Below are positions 51,826 to 64,000 of a stretch of DNA of 64,000 bases, piece after piece. The notes beneath the pieces are model-generated. The model was given only the letters and a program-made list of their open reading frames with translations, was not told where the DNA came from and did no database searches. Source of the DNA: Trichoplax sp. H2 (lineage: Eukaryota > Placozoa > Uniplacotomia > Trichoplacea); the NCBI GenBank assembly GCA_003344405.1, contig NOWV01000150.1, positions 62,001-126,000 on the forward strand, given 5' to 3'. Each line of letters begins with the position of its first letter. Within the stretch, counting starts at the first letter, position 1. Both the position numbers and the translations under genes were made by a program.

Positions 51826-54008
51826 CTATCGCTATTCCAGATATAACATTTAAGTGCGATATAATAAAAGATGTTCATTTCATTTGTGTGAATTAGACCG
51901 TATTAACTAGCATAATCTTATATCGACCAGATCATTAATGTATAAATAAGCTATATTAGAATTAGCTATACGGATTAAACTTACGCATGACGTCAATTGA
52001 AATAAATGATTTAGACTGGATGTATGCAGTAAACTGATATAGCTGACTAAGGTAGCAGACGATTGATGATGATGATTTCTAATTAAATAAGGAATGGAAA
52101 AGTCGCTTTTCTACCGCTTTAAGAAAAGATGGCAATTTTGACATTTAAACTTGAAAAATAGGTACTTGTAACTACTGAACGGTGCAATGATTGAGAATAA
52201 ATAAGCAGATAATCAATCTTGGTGTGTATTTATACAGCAAAATTTTAAGACAATGAGATAATTGTGGTTAAATTAGTGGTTAACCAGACAATATTTTACG
52301 TGAATGATTTCTTGATATGTATAACGATACAGTAGCCTAAGAAGTATTTGCATCAACCAAAAGATTGATCTTGCATGCTATTGTTAATTTATTGTATTAG
52401 ATGTTGATTTGTTTTGAAATGTTTTACCACCTGCAATAACAAATTCCAATTCAATATAGTCACCATATCATATTCTAGCCTTTTTCAAGTATGGTTTTCT
52501 TATCAATGACTACTAGATTTCATATCACGTTACATTCTCATCCATAATTATTCTTATGGGCAGCAGCTTCAAAATTAAATGTTAATGAAGATTCCATTTT
52601 TTGTTTTATTTAGGTGCATATTCTACATAAGTAGTAGATTTTGGTAACGAAGTTCTCTATATGATATTGAAAATGTTGATTATTAAATGTTTTTACAAAT
52701 AATAAAATGGCTATAGATTAACTTATTTTGATAGTATTTTAATTATTATGAGGCGTATTTATCGCTTTATTAATATACTCTTGAAGAGGGACATAAATTC
52801 GAATGAAATCGCCATCAAGCTAAATTCCTATCGTTAAAACGACAGCTTAAATGATTTGACTTTTTAATTCATTCTTAAATCATGCATGCTTGATTAACTA
52901 TTAATTCTGATTGATTCTAGGCTGAATAGCATTCAATTGATGTTAATGCATATTTTAATCATACATATCTGATAATCTAACTTTGATTCTATTCTTATTG
53001 AATAACTTACATTTTTTATTGATATTGTTGAAGTGAAAGTATGCTTAAATACAAGAGTATTTAATTAATTAGCTAAATACCGATATTAAATTCTATAATT
53101 CTATAGGTGATAATTTTGAGCAATCTCTGCGATGTCAGTGTTCGTATTATCTCTATCTAAGCAATATTTGCTTGAAATAAGGTAAAATTTGAAAAGTAGA
53201 ATTCGTCATTTCTAGTAATTTTTAAAGCCATGCTGCATTAAACCAAATCGGATAATAAGGCTTTCAATTTTTTGTCAATTAAAAACTATCCATTATTTCT
53301 CATAAAACTTTAAACAAATAATTTTGTAAACGTACGTTATCTATTTAAATCGCTTAGTAACTCGTCGCTATTGTCTCGGTACGGTTCAATTTCAAGATTA
53401 ATATTCTATTTGCGTTAGAATTTTAGACTGAGATTACTTCTAAATTCAACTTACAGGCTTCAAGTAAACAGACGTTGACGAAAAATTAATACGCGTGACT
53501 CATACTGCTAACAGTGGCAATGTTTCCTTTTTTATTTATTTTCATGTTCTTATACAGCTTACAGATTATAGAGCTATGTCCTTATTTCCAACCAGAATCT
53601 CTACAATGAACTATATGTAAATCTAAATACTGTAAATGATTAATTTTCCTATTCGAGTATTAATAACTTAGAATTCTTTATATGATTGTATACTATTGTG
53701 AGTATCAAGGGTTCTTAATCGTTGCATTAGGACATACTGCTTTCTTGACAATATAACAAGAAGGATTAGATTGAAAAATCAGCAATTATTCTATGGTTGT
53801 TTGTTGTTAGATGAAATGATGATTTCATAACATCATTACTTCTATCCGATCTATTGGCCCTTTATATTGTATTTAATGCTATTTTGATTTGGCTTACTCA
53901 TCTAGTCAATTGTTAGGCTTTATTTTTATATTATTTACGATATTTGTATCATTGAATCACTTGGACATATTACTAAAATAGACTGTAACAATCAATTTTC
54001 TTTTATAG

Positions 54009-54109
54009 CTTGTCATTACATTCTTCCTGTCCACGTACAGTCTGAATTACGAGATATCATGACTGAGATTTGGAATGAACAGCTGAACACGGCTTCAAAT
54101 GCTGTATAG
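54009..54109 (+). other. Orphan terminal-exon-like segment
   Basis: After a TTTTATAG acceptor, 33 residues run to a stop: CHYILPVHVQSELRDIMTEI, then WNEQLNTASNAV. The composition is protein-like and helix-forming, unlike neighbouring frames. No upstream exon on the plus strand was recognised. Confidence 0.25.
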
Positions 54110-57100
54110 TATAAGCATTGGTTATGGTAATAATTTAATCCTTTAATTTTGTGATAGATTACGATTGTTGCGCTATCATCACTTGCGTAATCCAAAATAG
54201 CTATAAATTAACAAAATATTTTGTTACTGGCTGCAATTATAAATTTATATAAATCCAGAATACTCACTGAATAGATTAATAGCATAAAAAATGAAACATG
54301 AGCTAGAGATTCAAGAATTCATAACATTAACATTATGTTTGCTGAGTCAATCTGATCTAATGAATGATTTCTTATTTTTGCCTTAAGGTCGTATTGATTA
54401 TCTTGACGCATTAACGATTGATGTCATTTAATTATTGTATGCTAGAGGTCAAAAATAGGAAATTTATAGGTTCAGATTTTAAGATCGAGGCATTTTTAAC
54501 CGGATACATTACTGAATTTGCCTTATATGCTACTTATAGCAATTATAGGCCGTTAAATGATTTAATTTAAGTGGCCTGAGGATATGTCGTATCTATAGAA
54601 CCGTTGTTTATTGTCCATGTAAATGATACTAATATCAAAATTCTCGGAACTCGGAAAGCCTTGATTGGTTTTTCTTGGATGAATAAAATCTTAATGAAGG
54701 ACTTGGAAATCATATCATACAAATACACAATGTAATAGATTGGCATTTCTACTAAAAGTGATTTATATTTCCATATTAAAGAATATGCGAGAAACAAAAC
54801 TGTATTCGTATATTCATATGCTTGGAAGACTATAAATTCGTTGAAATTCAGTTAGCTAAAAATTTAATACACTGTTTCACAATTACATATCCATCCAGTT
54901 TTAGTCATCATTCTGCAGGCTCAAGTGATTAGTAGGATGAAAGCAATGAAAATCGATATTTTCGGTCGGATTATACAATATATTAAAACGGTCAAAGTCA
55001 ACATCAAATAACCGCAACTATTCCTAGTAACAATAAGCGTAATTACTATTAAGTGTAGGTAAATAATTCAGCAAGTATTGCCCACGGCAATTTTGATATA
55101 ATTATGATAAAACAAAAGAGATGGAAAAAGATGAAGTATTACCCGGATTTCGGTTGTAGATACTACCGGTATAACAGGCCATAATGAAGTCAATTTAAGA
55201 TTATCGAAAAAGGAAAAGTCTTTATCATCCTTGAAATTACACTTAGTGGATATTTATTAAGTTTTCGATCTTTATAAATTAATAGCTGCATTACTTACTC
55301 TTATTTAGGCAAGTATGAAGTGATTATATAGGTACGTGTCAACGCTTGATTACCGTATAGTTACGTTGATGAACATTGAGTTGTTCAAAGCCGATATAGC
55401 ATAGTATAGCGGCTGAGTAATCACAAAATAAATGACAAACTATAACCTGGATCCCACTTCTACGGAGTGTACTCAGTGTTTAGCTGCTACACCGAGAAAA
55501 CTGTTTTTCAAGAAGTTACTTGTATACAAACAAATACATGTTTCTCATACCGCAAAATAAATGAAAGAATGAGAGCTGAAAATTATAAAGCTTGAAACTG
55601 AATCATTATTATAGATCAGTCAGTTGATTTACGATTTGGTTATCTTTCGTGTTGCATTAAGCTTCTTTCAGCTAGCTAATGGCATACTTTCTGATGACTA
55701 TAAGTATTTATATTGTGTGTTTTCGTATCATGTTATATAAATGTATATAACAAATTATCGTAATATTTACTAGACTGATTTATGGATGTTTACATAACCT
55801 AGCATTAGAATGAGCTGGCGGCCTGAATGAAGTTAGAATTTAACAGTTTAGTTGGATGAGAAGAGATTGTATGTTCTTGGTTACAATATCGATGATTCCA
55901 AGATTACAGCGATCTATGGATTCGCTACTGTATAGTATTAGCCATGCTACAATCAGTGCGATACGCTATTCGTTGGTAGCTTCAGATTTGTATGGATTTT
56001 CTGGTGACTTTTTAAATTTGAGATATGCTCGTAAATAAATCAGCAATAGACTAAACACCGAACGTTATATAGGAACCAGTAAAATTATTTTACCCAAAAA
56101 CGAAATTCTTTTCCGAAACTATCTAATTTGGAATCGAAGTTGTTCGGAAGTCTACCTTCCAGCACAGGTATATAACATTTTATACGGTAGCTGATCTGTA
56201 ATCGAAACCATTTCCCGTAATCAAAATGGCTCTATAGCTACCATATTCTGCAATTCATTACTTGTGGCGTTTCTATTGTGAAATTAAAGTAGTGATTTGT
56301 TTATATAAAACATTACAGTCTGATATCTGTATTTAGCTGCAAAATTCTTGGATAACCAATTTTTTCTGATAATCATCATGACCTTTCGTGTAACTCATAT
56401 CGTAGTAGTCTGCAAGACGCGTAAACTTTATAGTAGCGATTAATAATATGGTATTGTATAATTTTATTGCTGTAAATTTTCAATTGGACTTTAACTATTC
56501 TTTTAGCCTGTTTATTGTTAGTATACTCGTATGCGGCAGCAATGTTACAGAAATATTTTGGTTAAGAATGATAACTATGAATAGCAATACAATTATTATT
56601 GGATTCTCTAATTATTTATTATTATTGATTATGGCTATTAATATCTAATATGATATCATGTCTGTGATGAAAAAGAAGTTCATTATAGTTCGGATTTATA
56701 GTTTGCCGTTGAAGAGATGATAACATCAAACAACAAGTATGATCTTCTACGATGCTGCTAAGAACTGAACTCCAGAATTGCTCAGAATTGAGCAATCGTA
56801 ATGCTTTTAAAATTTAATAATAAAAGATGATTGATAACAAAACAACAATAGTAACTTAATTCAGAGTAACATGTACCCTGGAGTTTATTGCTTTAGGCTT
56901 ATAGTAACATTATTCTTCTCGAATTATACTATATCATTACCAGGTTTAATACCTACCCAATTATTGCTTAAATTGTATTGTTACCACCTTATCAGTACAC
57001 ATGTTTGTAATTAATGATACTCTTTTATTCCAGACAATACATTATAAGATCAGTAGGAAAATTTCGTGGGAAAACATCTGCATGAAAGTGATGGGGTTGG

Positions 57101-60060
57101 CTATTAATAGCATTCAAATTGCATCTTTATACTTATGATCGAGGCATTAAAAAATAACATTAAACGTCTTGATGTCTGACAGTTTAATACATTGATGTAT
57201 TAATTATTAATCATATGACGGCACAAACCTATTGCGGTAGTAATGTAGTTTGAGATCACGATAAGAATATAATATTTTTATGATATGGCCATTAAGGGTA
57301 CAGTATACCACCAATCTAGCATATTTAGTATGCTAGTTAACGATTGAAATCTAAACTCCAAATTTAAGTAGTAGCACTGCAACATTTATTAAATTCTCAT
57401 CAAGTGATCATATATAGCTAGTTGATGATATAGCAGGAAGCAGTAACCTTTGTTAAAAGCATAGTGGAAAATTTAAAAAATCCTGGTCACCAAGACCTTC
57501 AACACCTATAATCTTACAGGAAATAAAATAAATATATTTATCAGATTTTAAAAATTTTTAATCATAAATCTCATTTATAGGACATTGCGTAATTCTGGTA
57601 ACAGTAAACGGTAATTTCCAGTAAATTCTTACGCTAAGCACAGATAAATTTTAAATATAATGAAGTAAAATAATAATTTCTCAAAGTTCATACAATGAAA
57701 AGATTTTTAATAACTCCTGTACTACTGTAGATGAGCTTTCATTAATAACTTGTTACAGCAATTTGCGGTGTGGAGAAAATTTATTTGTTAGTGTTATCTA
57801 AAATTTAACAAATGCAATCATGATGCACACGTAATTTAATATAAAACAGAATCTAGTAACTGAATGATCCCTCCATTTATATAGTTTGAAAAATGTAAGG
57901 GATGTATACCAAATTGATGTTATGTTTATTACATGATTAAGAACGAATTCAGCTATTCAAGATTATGTAATGCCATAAAAGAAAATTCAAAGAATTAAAT
58001 ACATCCTCAAGGCTAATTAAATCTTGATAAGAAAGTTAATTATATACGTATTGCCCTTTTAATACAAAACTTGACTATTGTTGCACTAGATGCACCTGGA
58101 TTGTATAGCAACGTTATTACTTTTCCCTTAGCTACTGTATCCTAAAAGACGACATGAAGATTTCTATCGTACAGATTTTTAACAGCTACTCTTAGAAACA
58201 GTAGCTAGATAATGTGTTTAGAGTGTAGAAGATTTGATAATATTGTGATTACAAATCTACTTCATAAAGGAATCGTATCTAGGAGAAAAAATAAAAGTAT
58301 ACAACGCGATATGTGAGAGGCTATGGTTCAGTAGAATTAATGTTAAATTCTGTAGCAGGCTTAAGAACTTTAGAATTGATTTTTAAAAGTTGGTAAATTG
58401 GTATTTTAACAAATTGTAGTATATAAATTCGAGAAATAAATAGAATTAGATTTATTTAAATGATAAAAAATGTGCATTCCGAATGAAATAAAATACGTAC
58501 TTGAAAATTATAATGAGTGATAGTTGAGTCTTGATTTGGCTCTTTCAAGTAATCTATAGCTATGATCACACTATAACACACCCATTGCAGTTATAGTTTT
58601 TAGACTTACCTGGCTGACGTATATTTTATTATCATATATATCAGGTTAAAATATCATTCATCGATATTCTCTCCTGAGTCAGCTTGAGAACTACTGACGT
58701 TAGCACTGGTATAGTTTTATAATAATAAGATACTAGTTTTTTTTGGTAAGGATGCACTAATCTTATCTTTACCTTAGACAGTTACATTGGAGTTATAAGC
58801 ATTGATATCATACTTGTATAGCTTTAAAATAGATAAGATTTTTAAGGAACGCTCGCACATGCTCAATCTTCTTTAGTAGATAAAGAGGCACTTAAAAGTA
58901 TTTTAGAAATGCATTGCATGAAAATAACTATCCTGTCTTTCGCATCTCTAATCTTAATACATAATAATAGAGTGTTAAATTAACGTTTTATCTTTCGCGT
59001 GTGAATGCGTAACAATTTGAGCATAAGGTATAGATAAAATTAAAGATATTATCACTCCTAGTCTTCTACATTTAGGAAGCTACCAGCTTAGACATCGATT
59101 GATTTGATTTACTTGCTAATATTGAAAGATGATGCAGCTAAAGCTGTAATATTAATGGTTCTCAAGAAAACGCAATGCCGTCGATACTCTATTGGACTAA
59201 TAATTTATTGCACGAGCCACGTAACTGTAGGCACCGATAACTGGACTGATGTTTTACATACGAATACACAGAGATAGCGTGCAGGTACATCTACAATAGC
59301 TTAAGCTACGGCTTAGGTTGTGGCATAATGTGTTGTATATAATATACACGGACATACCGTATATGTTCCTAATATGTAATCTGTTTTTCGCATTTATGGT
59401 GATCTAAGATTCGACTTAACAATCCTGTACAGTATAGTTATTCCATGTGCTCAGTATAATAATATGGGCATGTAAATATGAAATATGTGAATTGTATCAC
59501 TAATAAAACTCTACAGGATTAAATAATTGTTATAAGGCATAAATCGATAAATAAGACGCGATATTACGTTATCGGTGGTAGAGTACACATATGCTCTACA
59601 GCAAGAATCATGTCTTTACAATATACGCTCCTTAAGTGAATATATCTATACTTAAACTATTGCCTTAGTAAAGTATAGATCAAAACGATGCACATAACGG
59701 TGTAGAGTTCAATGTTTGTGATCATGTAATTCATTATTAATTGAATTCATCAAACCCATAAATAATTACATCACAATATGATACTTTTTCGACTTGTATG
59801 GAAATATAGTATGTAAAGCATGCCATCGTACGTTTAAAGCACTGTAAGTTATCAGGAATAAATACGGTATATTGCAAAAGCGTGTAAGATCCATTATCAC
59901 TGGAGAAAACATGAAATAGCACGTACCTTGGACGTTATGAAGTCTCAATGGTTAACTACTAAACTTACCAAGGACTACCTGCCTTCAGTCTACAACTGTC
60001 TAACTTATTACATGAGAACGTACAATTTATATAACATATACAATTCTTAAAATTTTACAG

Positions 60061-60153
60061 ATTAAAACGAGTTTATTTAATACTTGTATTTGTTGCGGAG
60101 CGGAAGCTACTGTATTCTGTCATACGCACAGAGGGTGCAAGGCATGTCTTTAA
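60061..60153 (+). other. Cysteine-rich exon-like segment, C4 zinc-finger spacing
   Basis: After an ATTTTACAG acceptor the frame reads IKTSLFNT, then CICCGAEATVFCHTHRGC and KACL, stop. One set of cysteines has the spacing C-x2-C-x13-C-x2-C of a nuclear-receptor first finger; a B-box-like reading is also possible. There is no GFF motif after the last pair, and the stop is immediate. Relic, small zinc-finger exon or chance. Confidence 0.25.
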
Positions 60154-60300
60154 CTATTTCACGGTGTCTAATTTATTTGTTTTACGATTACATCAATTAA
60201 TGATTTATTATTTCACATTGTAGCACAGAATAGATCTACTAGGTCTAATAGGCCATAGCTTATATGTATATAACATATATATATAGTCGTATATGCATAA

Positions 60301-60590
60301 TAGTTTCTGGATGTAAGCAAGGATGAAAATCTTTTAGTAAACATACTTTCATGAATGAATTTCGACTGATAAAAAATTTCAATTGGGATCATCGCCTAAA
60401 CTGTTCAGAGCATTTGATTATATAGAATATATAATATATTCAACTTATATTTAAATCTTACATACATAAACAGTCTCTGGATATAGACAATGGAAAAATC
60501 TTTTAGTAAAGAATTTCATACGGGATCATTGCTTCAACTGCTCAGGTTATTTGATTATCGTTAATTCAAGTTATATTTAAATCTTGTAAT
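60301..60590. repeat. Diverged tandem duplication
   Basis: Two related copies, 60301-60464 and about 60471-60590. They share TCTGGAT..A.ACAA.G, AAATCTTTTAGTAAA, GGGATCAT, TTTGATTAT and TATATTTAAATCTT in the same order, with indels. No coding frame runs through either copy. Confidence 0.75.
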
Positions 60591-60965
60591 CATAGATAGC
60601 AGACATTGCTACTGCGGTCTACATTGTCATGACGCTTAACTTCATACGCATGCCTGCATATAGAACAAGATCAACTTAGCCTTTTTAGCTTTCATACTAT
60701 AGTTGATAGGATTATCATTCCTTCGACTCGCTGAGAATAGTTCACCAGTATATATATATAGTAGCAAAAACAGTGCATAAATAACTTTTTAAGGTAAATC
60801 AAAAGCTAGGGTAGAAATTTCAGTCGTCGTTATAGATGTTACAGTGTATGCAGTCCCAGCTACGCAAAAGATAAAATGTTTCCGGTACACATAATTTACT
60901 GCATGTAGGCAGAATTAAAATTTAGGCGTAGACTTATTTAAATCTCTTTCCACGTCAATTTCCTT

Positions 60966-63900
60966 TCATGCACTGTTGATTACATCTTTCAATAACCTTT
61001 CACTGTTAGTGACTGATGTTGTGGCGATCAAAAATTCAGTATCTAAAGAATTTCAGGAATTACATGATATAGCATTAATTTTTTGTACTAATCAAACACT
61101 CTGACTGTTAAAAATTGGACTGATTGAATGATGCTATTTTTATCGTGCATTTTCACTTACTAAGCTGTTTTCCGAGAAAACGTAGAGCAGCTATTTCGGA
61201 GTATGTACAACCCCCAATGAAATATACCATAACAATGGGAGTTTGTCGATTTGCGCCTATATAAATCGATTAGTAAATTACTGAATATAAGATACCTAAA
61301 GTTATGCATCATCATTGACGGCTAATACAGGTGAAGTTAAAAAATATCGACATGTTACATACTGATGGTAGATGCGTTGATAATGCAAGAACAGTCACAA
61401 TTTAGAATTTTGCCAATATCATCATCATCTCTGAATGAATTTGGGAATGTGAGCACCTATAATAATTAATTATGGTACGATCAGATATCTATATCTAGGT
61501 CTTCCCAGGACATTAAGATCGTTTAACCTTAACCAAAGCGATAATAAATCTATATAGTATTCTTACATGCTCAATTAATTTACAACTCATCGGGGCATAT
61601 TGACCGCCGTGAATGTATGCCATGCTTTTGGGCTTAGATAAATCAACTTCCGTCGGTGTTTTAGGAATCTAGTAAAAGCAAGATTTCTATTATAGACATT
61701 ATATAATCTATAATTCTATATACGTAATTACAAGTTTACGCAAAGAAAGGCCAAGTTTTATTCAGACTTACTAAGCCCAGTTTCTTGCAAATGGCTTTGA
61801 ATTTATTTTTTTTCTGTTAATTTTCATGTAATTACGTACATACAAAGTTTAGATTGAATAAAGGTCAAATATGAGAAGCGAAGGCAACATCTTAAAGCGA
61901 TCTTTAAGATTAAACTTACGGTTGTTTGTTCCGTAAATAAGCCAGATTTTTTTAATACATACTGGGTAGAAACTAGCTTGTCGTAACCGTGACTCTACAG
62001 CGGGGAAATATGGACATTAATAATGGATCATCTGTAATGTTTGTTTACGAACAGTACCAGTTGACATCTTGTCGCTTCGCTGACGGAGATACTACATTTA
62101 ACTTTCTATTTTTAATATAATAATTAATGCAGTAGTAATATAACGATTCCTACCTGTAAAAACTGTAGCCATAGTGAATGATATTGAGCTGATGGTAGAC
62201 CTAGAGTATATTAGGCAGGCATTGTGAAACTTTCTATTGTTATAATATTGCATGAAGGATAAATTTACCATCATGAGTGACGGAATAGAGGCACATAAGT
62301 CTTAAAGCGGAGGTAATATCCTATAGAAAAGTTATAATATTTAATTTTCTGTATCACATTACACTGGATTATTTCTGTTACAGTAAACCAATCAGCAATA
62401 AAATTCGTCATTAAACGAATATCTAATTTCTGTTGAAAAACATCAGAAACCTTATCTATGATACAAGTTTCAATAAAATCAAGGCACTCTTTTTCATTCG
62501 TTCCAGCTAGCATATCTGTCATATCAATCAGAGTTATCATGAACACTACTGTTCAAAATATACTCAAAATATCGACTATAAATCAGTGGTAATTTAAAGT
62601 AACTCTAGTGGGTCGATCATGCTACGTACAACTTTCTTGCGTTAGTAAGTATTCCAAATTTTCCTTCGTCTTTGTAGTCATTAAATTTTCACACAATGAT
62701 AAATCTGGTGGGTTTTTTGTAGTAATGTAATGAATTAATTACAAAAATAAATTCAGTGGCCGCTTTCATAGGAAATCACTAAGTGATGCTTACGTCCAGT
62801 TAAAGATTTATGTTGACTTTGCAAATCCTTAAATTCGTTTCGTACGAAATCTTTTAATCCACTTACACTTTTGTAATCATGGCGTTTCTATTGTGATGAA
62901 AGAAATAAAGATTGTAGAATAATTATCAACATTACTATACGTATTTGATTGTATACAAACATCGTATCCTGATTGAATTTCTTTCGCTCGCTCTCGGATA
63001 ATTCCGAAGACTGTAGTAATATGACTATCCCTAATGTTAGCAAAAATCTGAAGAAGACACACATAATGATTATAGTAATGTATCTACTAAGATAGTACGA
63101 GTTAGGATTGCAACGCTTTAATTAAAGTATGTGGATGTACCTGGTCGCTGGAATTTAATAGCATTTTTATACTACCCTTTCCTACGTTACTGGACGGACC
63201 TAAGACAAGGTAACCTATAGAGTAGATCGATCAAATGCCGTAACAAAATATCAGTATCAATTAGCCACTACATATATTATCAGTACAATAACTGAGAATT
63301 TCAACAGTGTAACCAAACTGACCGTTTTCGATACCAAATGTATCGTCGATGATTCCTTGATACGTAACTTGAGTTAATAGAGGTGAAATATAATCCACGT
63401 CTGATGGGCAAAGTAAAGTTAAATACAATCAGTTGTGTACGAATGCCCTAAATAATTTGATCATTGCCTGTTTTCTATTCGTACGTCTATTCTGTACTTG
63501 CCTCGATCTATCATAATAAGAGTATCAAGTTTCGTAGCAGATACATCTGCCATTACGTTAGGATCTGAATCTACGTTTTTGGCTAGGACTTCAGCTAAGT
63601 TCCATATTTTCTGTAATAAATTTCGTCAGAGTGTGCACATTACGGTAAGTCGTCACAGTACTTTCATGATAAAAGCGCTCATCTCGATTTACCATTTAAC
63701 TGTAAAAATTATTTGTTACCTTGGAATAGTCTCCGATTGTGTAAACTCGATTAAATTCTCCAAACAACGATTGCGAGCTAACCAAAGATTGGGCTATACT
63801 TTTAATCCAGGATCGGTCACGATGCTATAAAAATTAGAGGGACAATGTAATCTGTACGATTGCAATTATATTACAAAGGTCGATAACCTTATCTCTAGCA

Positions 63901-64000
63901 TACTGTAAATTCATGATGGTCAAATCAAGAATTGTTTACTGTACTGTAATCTTACAGCAAAGTAGCTTGGGAATATAGCTGGTACTTCGAATGACAATAA
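60966..64000 (-). CDS. VPS33A: VPS33A, Sec1/Munc18 subunit of HOPS, C-terminal part
   Basis: Sec1-family protein that binds SNAREs in the HOPS/CORVET tether for late endosome-lysosome fusion. Minus-strand exons: 63956-64000 (cut by the window edge), 63720-63824, 63502-63610, 63323-63400, 63141-63214, 62941-63047, 62794-62867, 62633-62704, 62451-62515, 62269-62320, 62154-62200, 61920-61994, 61772-61813, 61567-61668, 61363-61456, 61161-61256, 60966-61042. They give 437 residues, all in phase. Key blocks: SLVSSQSLFGEF; LDTLIMIDRDVDYISPLLTQ; VTYQGIIDDTFGIENG; FANIRDSHITTVFG; LAGTNEKECLDFIETCIIDK; SHGYDKLVSTQYVLKKSGLF; YIHGGQYAPMS; VMVYFIGGCTYSEIAALRFL. VPS33A is preferred to VPS33B because of the DVDYISPLLTQ-TYQG segment. 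The loop before VLTFPNSF is about 12 residues shorter than in human. The stop TGA is at 60966-60968. The first 175 or so residues lie beyond the window. Confidence 0.93.

Larger units (their letters stand above)
51826..60965. other. Large gene-poor interval
   Basis: About 9 kb between two minus-strand genes. Should include the receptor's 5' exon and promoter and the VPS33A 3' flank. Open frames (54567-54797 minus, 55856-56038 plus, 56448-56648 plus, 59737-59948 minus) show no family resemblance. Two exon-like orphans and one tandem duplication are listed separately. Confidence 0.5.

Noticed and set aside
63498-63830. 110-residue open frame on the plus strand
   Set aside because: Antisense shadow of two VPS33A exons; the minus-strand reading matches Sec1-family motifs.
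1-64000. tRNA or rRNA genes
   Set aside because: No cloverleaf or rRNA-like stretch was recognised by eye; a covariance-model scan would be needed to exclude small RNAs.

Overview
The window is AT-rich nuclear DNA from an animal. Its genes are cut into many small exons separated by GT-AG introns, often only 60-120 bp long, and intergenic gaps are several kb. The identifiable genes are animal-type orthologues: DMXL/rabconnectin-3, PEX11, a short FAM184-like coiled-coil protein, UBA6, LRRC28, a RIN-like SH2 protein, ELP1, an NR2E (PNR/TLX) type nuclear receptor and VPS33A. Compact introns, conserved splice phases, strong AT bias and a simple gene set suggest an early-branching metazoan, most like a placozoan (Trichoplax/Hoilungia). 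That assignment is inference; no species marker was seen. All gene models were joined by hand from splice signals, reading frame and family resemblance recalled from memory. For UBA6, ELP1, DMXL and VPS33A every exon junction keeps the frame.

Layout: 1-7097 (+) is the 3' part of DMXL, ending in C-terminal WD repeats. 9047-9959 (-) is PEX11, convergent with DMXL, first exon not found. 10-15 kb has no firm gene, two exon-like orphan segments and large CTGTA/TACAG arrays. 15099-17013 (-) is a 305-residue FAM184-like protein that keeps mainly the family's two ends. 17-21.9 kb is non-coding apart from two decayed EGF-like exons and a hairpin. 21937-29617 (+) is complete UBA6 (34 exons, 1017 residues). 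30149-32375 (-) is LRRC28, first exon missing. 34433-35346 (-) encodes a RIN-like SH2 domain that stops right after the domain. 35.6-39.4 kb is repeats and hairpins. 39407-47278 (+) is complete ELP1 (36 exons, 1320 residues). 48095-51825 (-) is the nuclear receptor with a complete DNA-binding domain. 52-60.9 kb is mostly empty, with two exon-like orphans and a diverged tandem duplication. 60966-64000 (-) is most of VPS33A, running off the right edge.

The genes are unlinked housekeeping and signalling functions: V-ATPase assembly (DMXL), HOPS tethering (VPS33A), peroxisome division (PEX11), ubiquitin/FAT10-type E1 activation (UBA6), Elongator tRNA modification (ELP1), and transcription (nuclear receptor). 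I see no sign that they form one system. The most unusual items are the SH2-only RIN-like gene, the NR2E receptor, the mini-FAM184, the EGF relics, the probable GC-AG intron in VPS33A, and the CTGTA palindrome arrays near gene 5' ends.
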